Source of the DNA: Pseudomonas benzenivorans | GTDB lineage: Bacteria; Pseudomonadota; Gammaproteobacteria; Pseudomonadales; Pseudomonadaceae | DNA: 64,000 nucleotides | NCBI RefSeq assembly: GCF_033547155.1 | Contig: NZ_CP137892.1 | Location: forward strand, 372,001-436,000 | Direction of reading: 5' to 3' | In this document: piece by piece, positions 30,190 through 40,440 of the stretch | Layout: each line of letters starts with the position of its first letter | How positions within the stretch are numbered: position 1 is the stretch's first letter | The notes under the pieces: generated by a model | The model's input: only the letters and a program-made list of their open reading frames with translations | Database searches by the model: none | Told to the model about the DNA's origin: nothing | Position numbers and translations under genes: made by a program

Positions 30190-30220
30190 CCCGCCACGCA
30201 GCCTGGCGCTGCGCGGCGGG
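30190..30220. terminator. convergent hairpin between estA and the lipoprotein gene
   Basis: CCCGCC-A-CGCAGC pairs with GCTGCG-C-GGCGGG around a CTGGC loop, with opposed single mismatched bases. The stem is strong but neither side has a T tract, so it would be a weak intrinsic terminator or a 3'-end stabilising structure. Confidence 0.5.
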
Positions 30221-30222
30221 AT

Positions 30223-30657
30223 TCAGTCCCAGTTCAGGCGCGCCAGCTTCCACTGGCCATCGTCGAGCCACCACTCCAGTTTCACCCCATAGTGGCGGGC
30301 GCTGTCGGGTATCAAGCCCTCGGCGCCGGTCAGGGCGACCTGGGCCTCGGTGTAGCCTTTCTCGCCGTAGGTCGCGTCGAGGTAGCTGTTGCGGCTGAGG
30401 GCCAGCACCCGCACCTGCCGGTGGCGCAGGAACAGCAGGGTCATGGTGCGCCTGGCCCAGTCGGCGTCGAACTGCTGTTGGGCGGAAAACTGCGGGTGCA
30501 GCTGCTCCATCACCGCGCCGCTGTCCTTGGCCTCGAGGTTGTCCTGCAGCTGCTGCACGGCGGCCTCCAGGGAGGCCTGCGGGTCTTCGCGGCCACCACA
30601 GCCGCCGAGCAGGGTGAAAAACATCAGGAAACCCAGGGCAAATTTCCGTGCCGGCAT
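30223..30657 (-). CDS. small lipoprotein, NTF2/DUF4440-like
   Basis: 144 residues from ATG 30657, chosen because AAGGAG lies 6 bases upstream; a second in-frame ATG at 30675 falls before that site. Lipobox LLGGC (Cys20). The mature part has a helical N-terminus (SLEAAVQQLQDNLEAKDSGAVMEQLHPQF) followed by strands ending in WWLDDGQWKLARLNWD, the pattern of NTF2-fold proteins. No catalytic residues are recognisable. Probably membrane-anchored; function unknown. Confidence 0.75.
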   Translation of the reverse strand: MPARKFALGFLMFFTLLGGCGGREDPQASLEAAVQQLQDNLEAKDSGAVMEQLHPQFSAQQQFDADWARRTMTLLFLRHRQVRVLALSRNSYLDATYGEKGYTEAQVALTGAEGLIPDSARHYGVKLEWWLDDGQWKLARLNWD

Positions 30658-30787
30658 GTCGAACTCCTTTTTCATGGTTATGATGCGGGGCAGAGCGGGA
30701 CCCGGCAGCTCAACGGCCCCCGAGGGGACGTCTAGCGCTCTCGCCGAAGCCTGGAACGCACCGTACGCCTAAATTCAGGAGCATGTC

Positions 30788-31759
30788 ATGCAGACTTTGT
30801 ATCCGGAGATCAAACCCCACGCCCGCCATGAATTGGCGGTGGAAGAGCCGCACGTGCTCTACGTGGACGAGAGTGGCTCGCCGGACGGTCTGCCGGTGGT
30901 GTTCATCCACGGCGGTCCCGGTGCCGGCTGCGACGCCTTGAGCCGGCGCTTCTTCGACCCCAACCTGTACCGCATCGTCACCTTCGACCAGCGCGGCTGC
31001 GGGCGCTCCACGCCCCATGCCAGCCTGGAAAACAACACCACCTGGCACCTGGTCGCCGACCTCGAGCGCATCCGCGAGCACCTGGGCATCGACAAGTGGG
31101 TGCTGTTCGGCGGCTCCTGGGGCTCGACCCTGGCCCTGGCCTATGCCCAGACCCACCCCGAGCGGGTGCATGGGCTGATCCTGCGCGGCATCTTCCTGTG
31201 CCGCCCCCAGGAGTTCCACTGGTTCTACCAGGAGGGCGCCAGCCGCCTGTTCCCCGACTACTGGCAGGACTATGTGGCACCGATCCCGGTCGAGGAGCGC
31301 GGCAACCTGATGCAGGCCTTCTACAAGCGCCTGACCGGCACCGACCAGATCGCCCAGATGCACGCGGCCAAGGCCTGGTCCAGCTGGGAGGGACGCACCG
31401 CCACCCTGCGCCCCAACCCGCAGGTGGTCGAGCGCTTCAGCGAGGCACACCGCGCCCTGTCGATCGCCCGCATCGAGTGCCATTATTTCGTCAACAACGC
31501 CTTCCTCGAGGCCGATCAGCTGATTCGCGACATGAGCAAGATAGCCCACCTGCCGGGGGTCATAGTGCATGGCCGCTACGACGTGATCTGCCCCCTGGAC
31601 AACGCCTGGGAGCTGCACCAGGCCTGGCCCAACAGCGAGTTGCAGATCATCCGCGATGCCGGCCACTCGGCGGCCGAGGTCGGCATCACCGATGCGCTGG
31701 TGCGGGCGGCCAACCAGATGGCCCGGCGCCTGCTCAACCTGGCGCCGGACGAAGCATGA
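30788..31759 (+). CDS. pip: proline iminopeptidase
   Basis: 323 residues, alpha/beta hydrolase. HGGPGAGC forms the oxyanion region, GGSWGS carries the nucleophilic serine, GRYDVICP the acid and DAGHS the histidine. It removes N-terminal proline from peptides in the cytoplasm. Full family length. It overlaps dtd by ATGA, so the two are co-translated. Confidence 0.95.
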   Translation: MQTLYPEIKPHARHELAVEEPHVLYVDESGSPDGLPVVFIHGGPGAGCDALSRRFFDPNLYRIVTFDQRGCGRSTPHASLENNTTWHLVADLERIREHLGIDKWVLFGGSWGSTLALAYAQTHPERVHGLILRGIFLCRPQEFHWFYQEGASRLFPDYWQDYVAPIPVEERGNLMQAFYKRLTGTDQIAQMHAAKAWSSWEGRTATLRPNPQVVERFSEAHRALSIARIECHYFVNNAFLEADQLIRDMSKIAHLPGVIVHGRYDVICPLDNAWELHQAWPNSELQIIRDAGHSAAEVGITDALVRAANQMARRLLNLAPDEA

Positions 31760-32193
31760 AGGCGCTGATCCAGCGGGTGCGCGGCGCCCGGGTGGAAGTC
31801 GCCGGCGAGGTGGTCGGGGCCATCGATCAGGGCCTGCTGGCGCTGGTCGGCGTGGAACCCCAGGACACGCCGGAGTCGGTCGCCAAGCTGCTGCACAAGC
31901 TGCTCAACTACCGGGTGTTCGGCGATGCCGAGGGCAAGATGAACCTGTCCCTCGGCGATGTCGGCGGCGGCCTGCTGCTGGTGTCGCAGTTCACCCTGGC
32001 CGCCGACACCAAGAGCGGCCTGCGCCCGAGCTTCTCCAGCGCCGCACCGCCGGCCCTGGGCGCCGCGCTGTTCGAGCTGCTGGTCGAGCAGGCCAGGGCG
32101 CGGCACGCCCAGGTCGCCACCGGGCGCTTCGGCGCCGAGATGCAGGTGCACCTGGTCAACGATGGCCCGGTGACCTTCCTCCTCGAGGTCTGA
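31756..32193 (+). CDS. dtd: D-aminoacyl-tRNA deacylase
   Basis: 145 residues. It hydrolyses D-aminoacyl-tRNAs (and Gly-tRNA-Ala), protecting translation. The catalytic segment [23 protein letters not shown] and the C-terminal Gly-cis-Pro motif [11 protein letters not shown] are both intact. Start ATG overlaps the pip stop. Confidence 0.96.
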   Translation: MKALIQRVRGARVEVAGEVVGAIDQGLLALVGVEPQDTPESVAKLLHKLLNYRVFGDAEGKMNLSLGDVGGGLLLVSQFTLAADTKSGLRPSFSSAAPPALGAALFELLVEQARARHAQVATGRFGAEMQVHLVNDGPVTFLLEV

Positions 32194-32205
32194 GCGGGCG
32201 GCACC

Positions 32206-32625
32206 CTAGTGCCGGACCTGCTCCAGGCCGTTGTCCTGCAGCCACTCCAGCGCCAGCTCGCGCACCTGCTGGGCCTGGAAGGCGAGCCAGGCCTGACGCA
32301 CCCGCGGCAGGGCTTCCAGCTGATAGTCGAAGGTCCGCAGCGGCTTGCGCCCGGCCAGGGCGTGGCTGAGCAGGCTGTGCGCCTGGGGATCGTGCAGGCC
32401 GTCCAGAAAGGCCTCGCGCAGGGCCAGGGCCTGGCCTAGGGGCAGGGGGTCGATGGCCAGGTAGCGGTCCGGCTGCACGTCGTACTTCTCGTCGGCCCCG
32501 GGCGGCGGATCGCCGGGGGCGACGCTCAGCACGCTGCCGTTGACCAGGTCCAGGTAGTGTTCGATCTCGGCCTGACTGAGCAGGGCCTGTTCGATGCGTG
32601 GCAGGTCTAGAGTCAAAGGGCGCAT
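32206..32625 (-). CDS. UPF0158 family protein
   Basis: 139 residues from ATG 32625. Mostly helical and acidic, with the family elements MEYYLDLVNG-like text (EIEHYLDLVNGSVLSV), DRYLAIDPL and GRKPLRTFDYQLEALPRVRQAWLAFQ. No known activity. It lies 93 bases after rsmE and may end that operon or have its own promoter. The longer frame to 32673 lacks similarity to the family. Confidence 0.85.
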   Translation of the reverse strand: MRPLTLDLPRIEQALLSQAEIEHYLDLVNGSVLSVAPGDPPPGADEKYDVQPDRYLAIDPLPLGQALALREAFLDGLHDPQAHSLLSHALAGRKPLRTFDYQLEALPRVRQAWLAFQAQQVRELALEWLQDNGLEQVRH

Positions 32626-32718
32626 GGTGCTGGGCTCCGATGGCTGTCCTGCCCCGACAATAGCCCGGCGCACCGGGCTTGGCCATGCCGCCTGGCGGCG
32701 CCAGTCGCCGTCGGGCGC

Positions 32719-33426
32719 TTAGAACAGCCGAGCCAGCAGGGCGCTGACCGCGGTTTCCACGCGCAGGATGCGCTCGCCCAGCTGCACCGGCGCGAGGCCC
32801 GCGGCCTGCAGCTTCTCCACCTCGTAGGCAATCCAGCCGCCCTCCGGGCCTATGGCCAGGGTGACTGGCCCGTCGACGGCGCGCGGGCAGGCGGGGTAGG
32901 GGCCGGGATGGCCGACCAGGCCGAGGCTGCCGGCGCTCAGCTGTGGCAGGCGGTCCTCGACGAAGGGCTTGAAGCGTTTCTCGATCAGCACCTCGGGCAG
33001 CACGGTGTCGCGGGCCTGCTCCAGGCCGAGTACCAGCTGCTCGCGGATGGCCGCCGGCTCGAGGAAGGGGGTCTGCCAGAAGCTCTTCTCGACCCGGTAG
33101 CTGTTGAGCAGGATCAGCCGCGGCACGCCCATGGCGCTGACCGTCTGCAGCACGCGCCGGAGCATCTTCGGCCGTGGCAGGGCCAGCAGCAGGGTCAGCG
33201 GCAGCTTGGCCGGCGGCGGCTGATCGAGTTCGACCTGCAGTTCGGCTTCGTCGGTGCTGAGAGTGAGCAGCTGTCCGCGGCCCATCGGGCCATTCAGGCG
33301 GCCGACCCGCAGGCTGTCGCCGGCCTCGGCGCGGTGCACCTCGTGCAGGTGCTTGAGGCGCCGGCCACTGAGCACCACGCGATCGGCGGCGACGAAGTCG
33401 CCGTCTTCCAGCAGCAGCAGGTTCAC
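32719..33426 (-). CDS. rsmE: 16S rRNA m3U1498 methyltransferase RsmE
   Basis: 235 residues from a GTG that overlaps the tatC stop (GTGA). An N-terminal PUA-like domain ([25 protein letters not shown]) precedes a C-terminal SPOUT knot with [17 protein letters not shown] and [19 protein letters not shown], the SAM-binding trefoil. The long frame upstream to 33543 is out of family. Confidence 0.95.
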   Translation of the reverse strand: MNLLLLEDGDFVAADRVVLSGRRLKHLHEVHRAEAGDSLRVGRLNGPMGRGQLLTLSTDEAELQVELDQPPPAKLPLTLLLALPRPKMLRRVLQTVSAMGVPRLILLNSYRVEKSFWQTPFLEPAAIREQLVLGLEQARDTVLPEVLIEKRFKPFVEDRLPQLSAGSLGLVGHPGPYPACPRAVDGPVTLAIGPEGGWIAYEVEKLQAAGLAPVQLGERILRVETAVSALLARLF

Positions 33427-34220
33427 GGTTGCGGCGCGGGGGGCTGGTCTTCGGATTCCGCCTCGGGTTCCGCCTCGGCGTCGTGCTCGGCGCGGCGCCG
33501 GATCAGGCTGCCGAAGAACACGCCGGACTCGAACAGCAGCCACATCGGCACGGCCAGCAGGGTCTGGGAGAAGATGTCCGGCGGGGTCAGCAGCATGCCC
33601 ACGGCGAAGCAGCCGACGATGACGTAGGGACGGCTCTTGCGCAGGGTGGCGACGTCGACCAGGCCGACCCAGATCAGCAGGAAGGTCGCCACCGGGATCT
33701 CGAAGGCCACGCCGAAGGCGAAGAACAGGGTCAGGACGAAGTCCAGGTACTGGCCGATGTCGGTCATCATCGCCACCCCTTCCGGGGTGACGCTGGCGAA
33801 GAAGCCGAACATGATCGGGAACACCACGAAATAGGCGAAGGCCATGCCGCCGTAGAACAGCAGGATGCTGGAGATCAGCAGCGGCACGGCGATGCGTTTC
33901 TCGTGCTTGTACAGCCCCGGGGCGATGAAGCCCCAGATCTGGTGCAGGATGATCGGCATCGACAGGAACAGGGCGACCATCATGGTCAGCTTGAACGGGG
34001 TCAGGAAGGGCGAGGCGACCCCGGTGGCGATCATGGTCGCGCCTTCCGGCAGGTAGGCGCGCAGCGGCGCGGCGACCAGGGCGTAGATGTCCTGGGCGAA
34101 GTAGAACAGCCCGGCGAACAGCGCGAGCACCGCCACGACGCTGCGCAGCAGGCGCGTGCGCAGCTCGGTCAGGTGCGAGACCAGGGGCATTTCCTGGTCG
34201 CCTTCGGTTGGTCGGCTCAT
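33423..34220 (-). CDS. tatC: Sec-independent translocase subunit TatC
   Basis: 265 residues with six membrane helices. The N-terminal [15 protein letters not shown] is the conserved cytosolic motif that binds twin-arginine signal peptides, and the first periplasmic loop ([10 protein letters not shown]) is conserved. The C-terminal tail is acidic and proline-rich. It overlaps tatB and rsmE by four bases each. Confidence 0.97.
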   Translation of the reverse strand: MSRPTEGDQEMPLVSHLTELRTRLLRSVVAVLALFAGLFYFAQDIYALVAAPLRAYLPEGATMIATGVASPFLTPFKLTMMVALFLSMPIILHQIWGFIAPGLYKHEKRIAVPLLISSILLFYGGMAFAYFVVFPIMFGFFASVTPEGVAMMTDIGQYLDFVLTLFFAFGVAFEIPVATFLLIWVGLVDVATLRKSRPYVIVGCFAVGMLLTPPDIFSQTLLAVPMWLLFESGVFFGSLIRRRAEHDAEAEPEAESEDQPPAPQP

Positions 34221-34549
34221 GGTTGGGCGGGCTTGTCCTGGCTGGCGTCCGGCGTGGCGGGTTCGGCGGTCTTCTCGGGCTGGGCGGTCGTGGCGGGCGA
34301 CAGCAGGTCCTGCTTCATCGCCTTCATCTCCCGCTCCAGTTCGAGGATCTTCTCGTTGTGCAGCTGCCGACGGATCTCGTCTGCGCCGATTTCACGCTCG
34401 ACCTCGGCCTTGATCGCGCTGAAGCTGCGCTTGATCCGGCCGATCCACAGGCCAGCCGTGCGCACGGCACCGGGCAGGCGCTCGGGGCCGAGCACCAGCA
34501 GGGCGACCAGGCCGACCAGCAGCAGTTCGGTGAAGCCGATGTCGAACAT
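34217..34549 (-). CDS. tatB: Sec-independent translocase subunit TatB
   Basis: 110 residues, somewhat short. The N-terminal membrane helix with conserved Glu and Gly-Pro ([26 protein letters not shown]) is followed by an amphipathic helix and a charged helix ([28 protein letters not shown]), with an Ala/Pro tail. It pairs with TatC to receive substrates. Confidence 0.96.
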   Translation of the reverse strand: MFDIGFTELLLVGLVALLVLGPERLPGAVRTAGLWIGRIKRSFSAIKAEVEREIGADEIRRQLHNEKILELEREMKAMKQDLLSPATTAQPEKTAEPATPDASQDKPAQP

Positions 34550-34561
34550 GGCGGTCGGCTC

Positions 34562-34795
34562 TTAGTCTTTCTTCGCCGGCTCTTCGACCTTGCGCGCCTG
34601 GGCGTCGATGGTCTGGCCCTTGTGCTCGTCCACCGCCGGCTTGTCTTCCTCGCCGTTGCCCATCGACTTGCGGAAGCCCTTGATCGCGTCGCCCAGGTCG
34701 CCGCCCAGGTTCTTCAGGCGCTTGGTGCCGAACAGCATGACCACGATCAGCAGGATGATCAGGAGTTGCCAGATGCTAATGCCACCGAATCCCAT
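34562..34795 (-). CDS. tatA: Sec-independent translocase subunit TatA
   Basis: 77 residues: a short N-terminal helix ([22 protein letters not shown]), the [24 protein letters not shown] amphipathic helix region, and a charged tail. It oligomerises to form the translocation pore. First of tatABC, 27 bases after hisE. Confidence 0.96.
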   Translation of the reverse strand: MGFGGISIWQLLIILLIVVMLFGTKRLKNLGGDLGDAIKGFRKSMGNGEEDKPAVDEHKGQTIDAQARKVEEPAKKD

Positions 34796-34822
34796 GATGC
34801 GTACTCCGTCGTAAAGGGTTGA

Positions 34823-35155
34823 TCAGTTTTGCGGGCGCGCGGCCTTTTCCGCATGCCCGGACAGGCCGAAGCGCCGGTCCAGCTCGTCCAGCACGGCCTG
34901 GGGGTGCTGGCCGAGGGCGGCGAGCATGACCAGGCTGTGGAACCACAGGTCGGCGGTCTCGTAGATCAGCTCGCTGCAGTCGCCGCTGGCGGCGGCGTCC
35001 TTGGCGGCGAGTATGGTCTCCACCGACTCCTCGCCGACCTTCTCGAGGATCTTGTTCAGGCCCTTGTGGTACAGGCTGGCGACGTAGGAACTGTCGGCGG
35101 CGGCGCCCTTGCGCGCCTCCAGCACTTCGGCCAGGCGGCTCAGGGTGTCAGTCAT
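34823..35155 (-). CDS. hisE: phosphoribosyl-ATP pyrophosphatase
   Basis: 110 residues from ATG 35155. All-alpha MazG-like fold; the metal ligands are in [14 protein letters not shown] and [17 protein letters not shown]. Second step of histidine biosynthesis. It overlaps hisI by 8 bases; the two are separate proteins here, not a hisIE fusion. Confidence 0.96.
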   Translation of the reverse strand: MTDTLSRLAEVLEARKGAAADSSYVASLYHKGLNKILEKVGEESVETILAAKDAAASGDCSELIYETADLWFHSLVMLAALGQHPQAVLDELDRRFGLSGHAEKAARPQN

Positions 35156-35549
35156 GGGCATGTCCTGCGCTGTAGATGGCGTGCGGGTCTTTGCGCACCG
35201 CATCGACGGTTTTCCAGGCGCCGTCCTCGAGCACCCGGTAGAAGCAGCTCTCGCGGCCGGTGTGGCAGGCGATGCCGCCGAGCTGTTCGACCTTGAGGAT
35301 GATCACGTCGGCGTCGCAGTCCAGGCGCAGCTCGTGCAGCTTCTGCACATGGCCGGACTCTTCGCCCTTGCGCCATAGCTTGCCACGCGAGCGTGACCAG
35401 TAGATGGCGCGCTGCTCGGCGGCGGTCAGGGCCAGGGCCTCGCGGTTCATCCAGGCCATCATCAGCACGCGGCCAGTCTGGTGGTCCTGGGCGATCGCCG
35501 GCACTAGGCCGTCGCTGTTCCAGTTGATCTCGTCGAGCCAATCGTTCAT
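35148..35549 (-). CDS. hisI: phosphoribosyl-AMP cyclohydrolase
   Basis: 133 residues. Zinc- and magnesium-binding segments are [14 protein letters not shown] and [24 protein letters not shown] and [18 protein letters not shown] are family signatures. Third step of histidine biosynthesis, acting on the HisE product. Confidence 0.97.
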   Translation of the reverse strand: MNDWLDEINWNSDGLVPAIAQDHQTGRVLMMAWMNREALALTAAEQRAIYWSRSRGKLWRKGEESGHVQKLHELRLDCDADVIILKVEQLGGIACHTGRESCFYRVLEDGAWKTVDAVRKDPHAIYSAGHAHD

Positions 35550-35615
35550 CGCTACTTCCGCCCGTCGCGGGCCTGTTGGGTAGAGGTCTAGTGTGCCAGC
35601 GCGGTGCGGGCCTGG

Positions 35616-37205
35616 CTATCGGCGCAGCACCAGGTAGAGACCGCCGGCCAGGGTGACCCAGCTGGGCCAGGCCGGCAGACTCAGGGCCAGGCCCTGGGCC
35701 GCCGCACCGGCGACCAGCAGGGCGCCGAGCAGGCGGATTGGCCACTGCTGCTTGGCGGTGGGCTCGGCCTTGGCCGTCGGTTGCTGCTGATTGAGGCGTT
35801 CCAGGGTGTCGCGGGCCATCTGCGACAGGTGCGGCACCTGCTCGACCTGCTGCTGCAGGTTGCGCAGCAGATGGCGCGGGCTGATGCGCTCGCGCATCCA
35901 GCGCTCGAGGAAGGGCTGGGCGGTACTCCACAGGTCCAGGTCCGGGTACAGCTGGCGGCCCAGGCCCTCGATGTTGAGCAGGGTCTTCTGCAGCAGCACC
36001 AGCTGCGGCTGCACCTCCATGTTGAAGCGCCGCGCGGTCTGGAACAGGCGCAGCAGCAGCTGGCCGAAGGAGATGTCCTTGAGCGGGCGCTCGAAGATCG
36101 GCTCGCACACGGTGCGGATGGCCGCCTCGAAGTCGTTGACCCGGGTCTGCGCCGGCACCCAGCCGGAGTCGATGTGCAGCTGGGCGACGCGGCGGTAGTC
36201 GCGCTTGAAGAAGGCCAGCAGGTTGCGCGCCAGGTAGTCCTGGTCCTCGGCGGTGAGGCTGCCGATGATGCCGCAGTCGATGGCGATGTACTGCGGGTTC
36301 CACGGCTGGCGGGTGCTGACGAAGATGTTGCCGGGGTGCATGTCGGCGTGGAAGAAGCTGTCGCGGAACACCTGGGTGAAGAAGATCTCCACCCCGCGTT
36401 CGGCCAGCAGCTTCATGTCGGTGCGCTGGTCGGCCAGGCTGGCCAGGTCGGTCACCGGCACGCCGTAGATGCGTTCCATCACCAGCACCTTGGGCCGGCA
36501 CAGGTCCCAGTACACCTGGGGCACGTAGAGCAGCGGCGAGCCCTCGAAGTTGCGCCGCAGCTGGCTGGCGTTGGCCGCCTCGCGCAGCAGGTCGAGTTCG
36601 TCGTAGATGGTCTTCTCGTAGTCGCTCACCACCTCCACCGGGCGCAGGCGGCGGGCGTCGGGGGAGGCCTTCTCGGCCAGCCGGGCGAGGATGAACAACC
36701 AGGCCAGGTCCTGGCGGATCACCGGCTTGAGGCCCGGGCGGATCACCTTGACCACCACTTCCTCGCCGCTCTTGAGCTGCGCGGCATGCACCTGGGCGAC
36801 CGAGGCCGAGGCCAGCGGCTTGGCGTCGAAGCGGGCGAACACCTCGCCGACCTTGGCCCCCAGCTGGGCCTCGATCAGCGCCAGGGAGTGGGCCGGGTCG
36901 AAGGGCGGCACCTGATCCTGCAGCCTGGCCAGCTCGTCGGCCACGTCCGGCGGCAGCAGGTCGCGGCGGGTGGACAGCAGTTGGCCGAACTTGATGAAGA
37001 TCGGCCCCAGCTCCTCCAGGGCCAGGCGCAGGCGCTCGCCGCGCGACAGCTGCAGCGTGCGGCGTGGCAGCCAGTGCCAGGGCAGGGCGTAGCGCAGGGC
37101 GCGCAGCCACAGCGGCAGCGGCAGGTCGAACAGCAGGTCATCGAGCCGGTAGCGGATGACCACGCGCTGGATGCGTAGCAGACGACGGGCGGCGAGCAGC
37201 TTCAT
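35616..37205 (-). CDS. ubiB: ubiquinone biosynthesis atypical kinase UbiB
   Basis: 529 residues. The ADCK/UbiB kinase-like core has the KxGQ motif in [17 protein letters not shown], an Ala-rich nucleotide loop ([10 protein letters not shown]), a catalytic-type Lys in VVKVIRP, and [12 protein letters not shown]. Two C-terminal membrane helices end the protein (about 495-525). It supports the soluble Ubi complex that hydroxylates and methylates ubiquinone precursors. Its ATG overlaps the ubiJ stop. Confidence 0.96.
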   Translation of the reverse strand: MKLLAARRLLRIQRVVIRYRLDDLLFDLPLPLWLRALRYALPWHWLPRRTLQLSRGERLRLALEELGPIFIKFGQLLSTRRDLLPPDVADELARLQDQVPPFDPAHSLALIEAQLGAKVGEVFARFDAKPLASASVAQVHAAQLKSGEEVVVKVIRPGLKPVIRQDLAWLFILARLAEKASPDARRLRPVEVVSDYEKTIYDELDLLREAANASQLRRNFEGSPLLYVPQVYWDLCRPKVLVMERIYGVPVTDLASLADQRTDMKLLAERGVEIFFTQVFRDSFFHADMHPGNIFVSTRQPWNPQYIAIDCGIIGSLTAEDQDYLARNLLAFFKRDYRRVAQLHIDSGWVPAQTRVNDFEAAIRTVCEPIFERPLKDISFGQLLLRLFQTARRFNMEVQPQLVLLQKTLLNIEGLGRQLYPDLDLWSTAQPFLERWMRERISPRHLLRNLQQQVEQVPHLSQMARDTLERLNQQQPTAKAEPTAKQQWPIRLLGALLVAGAAAQGLALSLPAWPSWVTLAGGLYLVLRR

Positions 37206-37819
37206 GGCGTGGGCTTATGGCGTTGGACGAGGCGCTCGATGCGCGCGTCGAGGCGGTCGAGGGCGAGCTTGAGACTATCCAGTTCGGCGAAGCGCGCATC
37301 GGCCTCGCGGCGGCCGACCAGGCTGCGCGACTCCTCGCTGAGGTAGTCGGCCAGGTTCAGGCGCAGGCTGTCGAGGCTCTGTGCGGTCCAGCCGGCGCGG
37401 CTGCGCAGGTGGCCGGCGAGCAACTGGGCGCCGACCGGGCCGAGCCAGCGGGTCAGCTCGTACTCCCAGTCCAGTTCGAGGTCCTGGAGGATGGCGGCGA
37501 GTTCCAGCAGGGCGGCGCTGTCGCCGTCCAGCTCGACCTCGGGGCTGTGCAGCACGGCGCTCTTGTCGGCGCTGCTGGCCAGGCGCAGCAGGCTGCTGGC
37601 CGGTGCCCGCAGGCGGCAGGCGATCTCCCCGGCCCAGTGTGGCGCCAGGCGCAGGCCCTGTTCGTCGGCGAGGATGAACAGTTGCAGCGCAGGCGTCCGG
37701 CAGTCGACCTCGATCACCCGGCCGCGCAGGCGCGCCAGGCGCGGCAGCGCCGTGCCGTCCATGGCCAGCACCCGGTTGAGGCCGCGCTCGACCCCGGCCA
37801 GCAGCCCGCTCAGCAGCAT
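37202..37819 (-). CDS. ubiJ: ubiquinone biosynthesis accessory factor UbiJ
   Basis: 205 residues from ATG 37819. An SCP2-like lipid-binding domain spans about residues 15-115, followed by a helical tail ending in a coiled coil ([25 protein letters not shown]). UbiJ scaffolds the Ubi metabolon, presenting the hydrophobic intermediate. It shares one base with the ubiE stop (TGATG) and overlaps ubiB, so ubiE-ubiJ-ubiB is one translational unit. A longer frame inside ubiE is a shadow. Confidence 0.93.
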   Translation of the reverse strand: MLLSGLLAGVERGLNRVLAMDGTALPRLARLRGRVIEVDCRTPALQLFILADEQGLRLAPHWAGEIACRLRAPASSLLRLASSADKSAVLHSPEVELDGDSAALLELAAILQDLELDWEYELTRWLGPVGAQLLAGHLRSRAGWTAQSLDSLRLNLADYLSEESRSLVGRREADARFAELDSLKLALDRLDARIERLVQRHKPTP

Positions 37820-38589
37820 CAGGGCTTGATGCCGCGGTGCAGGGCGACGATGCCGCCGGTCATGTTGTGGTAGGTGACGCGCTCGAAGCCGGCCTCGGCC
37901 ATCATCGCCTTGAGGCTGTCCTGATCCGGGTGCATGCGGATCGATTCGGCCAGGTAGCGGTAGCTCTCGGCGTCGTTGGTGATCAGCTTGCCCATCAGCG
38001 GCATGAAGCGGAACGAATAGGTGTCGTAGACCTTGGACAACAGCTCGCTGGACGGCTTGGAGAACTCCAGCACCAGCAGCCGACCGCCGGGCTTGAGCAC
38101 CCGCAGCATGGAGCGCAGGGCGTCCTCCTTGTGGGTGACGTTGCGCAGGCCGAAGGCGATGGTCACGCAGTCGAAGTGGTTGTCCGGGAACGGCAGCTTC
38201 TCGGCGTCGGCCTGGACGAACTTGACGTTGCCGGCCACGCCGCGGTCGAGCAGGCGGTCGCGGCCGACCTTGAGCATCGACGCGTTGATGTCGGCCAGCA
38301 CCACCTCGCCCTGGGGACCGACCAGGCGGGCGAACTGCTTGGTCAGGTCGCCGGTGCCGCCGGCGATGTCCAGCACCCGGTTGCCCGGGCGCACGCCCGA
38401 CAGCTCGATGGTGAAGCGCTTCCACAGGCGATGCAGGCCGCCGGAGAGCAGGTCGTTCATCAGGTCGTACTTGGCGGCCACCGAGTGGAAGACTTCGGCG
38501 ACCTTCTGCGCCTTCTGGCTCTCCGGAACATCCTGAAAGCCGAAGTGCGTGGTGGGTTCGCTGTCGCTGCGCTTGCGCGTGTCGGTCAT
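37819..38589 (-). CDS. ubiE: ubiquinone/menaquinone C-methyltransferase UbiE
   Basis: 256 residues from ATG 38589. SAM motif I is [13 protein letters not shown]. Family signatures are [17 protein letters not shown] and the [19 protein letters not shown] region, with [15 protein letters not shown]. It methylates the demethoxy-quinone ring. First of a leftward run that continues through rsmE. Confidence 0.97.
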   Translation of the reverse strand: MTDTRKRSDSEPTTHFGFQDVPESQKAQKVAEVFHSVAAKYDLMNDLLSGGLHRLWKRFTIELSGVRPGNRVLDIAGGTGDLTKQFARLVGPQGEVVLADINASMLKVGRDRLLDRGVAGNVKFVQADAEKLPFPDNHFDCVTIAFGLRNVTHKEDALRSMLRVLKPGGRLLVLEFSKPSSELLSKVYDTYSFRFMPLMGKLITNDAESYRYLAESIRMHPDQDSLKAMMAEAGFERVTYHNMTGGIVALHRGIKP

Positions 38590-38745
38590 GTCGCCCGTTC
38601 CTAAGCAGAGAGGCTGAATCAAAGTGGCGGCCATTCTAAACCCGCGGCCTACCTTTGTCTTGGCACGTGCGGCGCTATGGCACGCGGGGCGCCGCCGCGG
38701 GCTGTTATAGTCGCGCGACCTAAGGTCGCAGTGAGGAGACAGGCC

Positions 38746-39024
38746 ATGACCCGAATCGATGTGGAGCGTTCCCATAACCTCGGTCGCGAGGTGGCGCGGG
38801 AGAAGGCCGAGCAGTTGGCCGAGCGCCTGGCCCGGGAGTTCGACGTGCGTTACCGCTGGAGCGGCGACACCCTGGAGTTCAAGCGCAGCGGTGCCGATGG
38901 GCGCATCGAGGTGGGCGAGGACCGGGTGCGCGTGGAGCTCAAGCTCGGCCTGCTGCTGTCGGCCATGGGCGGCAGCATCAAGCGGCAGATCGAGGAGGCG
39001 CTGGACAAGAACCTCAAGGCCTGA
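38746..39024 (+). CDS. polyhydroxyalkanoic acid system family protein (PHA granule region)
   Basis: 92 residues. The N-terminal helix [25 protein letters not shown] is followed by a beta sheet ([35 protein letters not shown]). This matches the PHA granule-region family found beside pha genes. It sits upstream of phaI, with GAGGAG before its ATG. Probable granule-associated or folding role; not proven. Confidence 0.85.
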   Translation: MTRIDVERSHNLGREVAREKAEQLAERLAREFDVRYRWSGDTLEFKRSGADGRIEVGEDRVRVELKLGLLLSAMGGSIKRQIEEALDKNLKA

Positions 39025-39046
39025 GGCGCGCTGCACGGATTGCGGC

Positions 39047-39072
39047 GGCTAGTATGCGGTTTCTAATTTTCC
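39047..39072 (+). promoter_or_regulatory. putative PhaD-type operator upstream of phaI
   Basis: The element has an inverted TAG-N10-CTA core (GGCTAG at the left end, TTTCTAAT at 39060-39067). It aligns without gaps with 45915-45941, upstream of phaC1: about 20 of 28 positions are identical. It lies 68-93 bases before the phaI ATG. A TTGCGG/TCTAAT pair (39040/39062, 16-base spacer) could be the phaI promoter under it. Confidence 0.55.
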
Positions 39073-39139
39073 TCGATACCGTGCACCTAAGCCTGCATTC
39101 CGTGGGCGTTTCCTCAAATCATCGAGCCTGAGGTGCACC

Positions 39140-39568
39140 ATGTCGAAAGTCGCGATCAAGAAAAAAACCGAAGTCGAAGCCAAAGCCGGCGTGCTGAGCG
39201 ATGTCAAAGTCTACGCCCGCAAGGTCTGGCTGGCGGGCCTGGGGGCCTATGCCAAGGCCGGGCAGGAAGGCGCCGAGTATTTCAAGGAGCTGGTCAAGGC
39301 TGGCGAAGGCGTCGAGGAGCAGGGCAAGAAGCTGGTCGGCGAGCAGGTCGAGGCGGCCAACAGCCAGCTCGACGGCGTCAAGAACCGCGTCACCAGCGTC
39401 AAGGGCAAGGTCGATGTGCAGCTGGACAAGATCGAGAAGGCCTTCGACAACCGCGTAGCCGGCGCCCTCAAGCGCATCGGCATCCCGACCAAGCAAGATA
39501 TCGAAGAGCTCTCTGCTAAGCTGGATGAACTGGGCGCATTGCTCGAGCATGTCGCGCGTAGCAAATAA
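39140..39568 (+). CDS. phaI: phasin PhaI
   Basis: 142 residues. The phasin domain opens with VYARKVWLAGLGAYAKAGQEGAEYFKELVKAGE and continues as a long amphipathic helix with coiled-coil heptads (VKNRVTSVKGKVDVQLDKIEKAFDNRV). A short C-terminal leucine-zipper-like helix follows (DIEELSAKLDELGALLEHV). It coats PHA granules. Its phasin domain resembles that of phaF, 11 bases downstream. Confidence 0.95.
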   Translation: MSKVAIKKKTEVEAKAGVLSDVKVYARKVWLAGLGAYAKAGQEGAEYFKELVKAGEGVEEQGKKLVGEQVEAANSQLDGVKNRVTSVKGKVDVQLDKIEKAFDNRVAGALKRIGIPTKQDIEELSAKLDELGALLEHVARSK

Positions 39569-39579
39569 AGGAGAGCAGG

Positions 39580-40383
39580 ATGGCTGTTAAGAAGAAAACC
39601 GAAAAACAGACCAGTTCCTGGATCGGCGAGGTCGAGAAGTACTCGCGCCAGATCTGGTTGGCCGGCCTCGGCGCTTACTCCAAAGTCAGCAAGGACGGCA
39701 CCAAGCTGTTCGACACCCTGGTCAAGGATGGCGAAAAGGCCGAGAAGCAGGCCAAGAGCGAGGTCGACAAGCAGGTCGAGTCGGTGAAGTCCACCGTCGA
39801 GTCGAAGGTCGGGACCGCCAAGTCCAAGGTCGATGTGGTCAAGGACAAGGCCATGGGCAAGTGGGGCGAGTTGGAGGAGGCGTTCGACAAGCGTCTGCAC
39901 AACGCCATCTCGCGCCTGGGCGTGCCCAGCCGCAACGAGGTGGCGGCGCTCAACGACAAGGTCGAGCGCCTGACCAAGCAACTCGAAGCGCTCACCGGGG
40001 TCACCGCCAAGTCGGTCAAGCCGGCGCGCAAGGCGCCTGCGAAAGCGGCGGCCAAACCCGCCGCCAAGCCGGCCGCCAAGGCTGCGGCCAAACCGGCTGC
40101 CAAGCCGGCGAGCAAGACCGCGGCCAAGCCAGCGACGGCTAAACCCGCGGCCAAGCCTGCCGCTAAGGCCGCCGCGAAGCCTGCGCCCAAGGTAGAGGCG
40201 GCACCACTCGCCGGAGCGGCCGCCAAGGTCGCCGCCAAGCCGGCCGTAGCGAAGAAACCGGCGGTGAAGAAGACCCCGCTGGCCAAGGTGGTGGCGCCGG
40301 CCTCTTCGGAACCGGTGGCGCCCGCCGCTGCGCCGGCTCCGACGGAAACTCCGGCGCCGAGCACGCCCGCCAGCCAGTCCTGA
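39580..40383 (+). CDS. phaF: phasin PhaF with histone-like AlaLysPro repeat tail
   Basis: 267 residues. Residues 1-140 are the phasin domain (KYSRQIWLAGLGAYSKVSKDG, coiled coil to LEALTG). The C-terminal half consists of repeats of the type AAKPAAKP, like eukaryotic histone H1 or AlgP, and binds DNA. PhaF therefore links granules to the nucleoid and shares them out at division. The tail's codons are repetitive but vary at third positions, so the repeat is maintained at the protein level. Co-transcribed with phaI. Confidence 0.95.
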   Translation: MAVKKKTEKQTSSWIGEVEKYSRQIWLAGLGAYSKVSKDGTKLFDTLVKDGEKAEKQAKSEVDKQVESVKSTVESKVGTAKSKVDVVKDKAMGKWGELEEAFDKRLHNAISRLGVPSRNEVAALNDKVERLTKQLEALTGVTAKSVKPARKAPAKAAAKPAAKPAAKAAAKPAAKPASKTAAKPATAKPAAKPAAKAAAKPAPKVEAAPLAGAAAKVAAKPAVAKKPAVKKTPLAKVVAPASSEPVAPAAAPAPTETPAPSTPASQS

Positions 40384-40401
40384 GGCAGACGCCTGCTCTC
40401 C

Positions 40402-40434
40402 CGACGCCCGGCCCGTGCCGGGCGTCGGCGTTTT
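40402..40434. terminator. terminator between convergent phaF and phaD
   Basis: CGACGCCCGGC and GCCGGGCGTCG form an 11-bp perfect stem with a CCGT loop. GGCG and TTTT follow on the right. It separates phaF from phaD, whose stop is 7 bases further on. Confidence 0.8.
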
Positions 40435-40440
40435 AGGACC

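Noticed and set aside
39080..39097. GTGCACC...CTGCA before phaI as a second sigma-54 promoter
   Set aside because: The -24 position reads TG rather than GG, and the spacing is one base too long.
40019..40260. Repetitive tract that could look like a short tandem-repeat array or CRISPR
   Set aside because: It codes in frame for the AlaLysPro tail of PhaF. Units vary in third positions and have no constant spacers.
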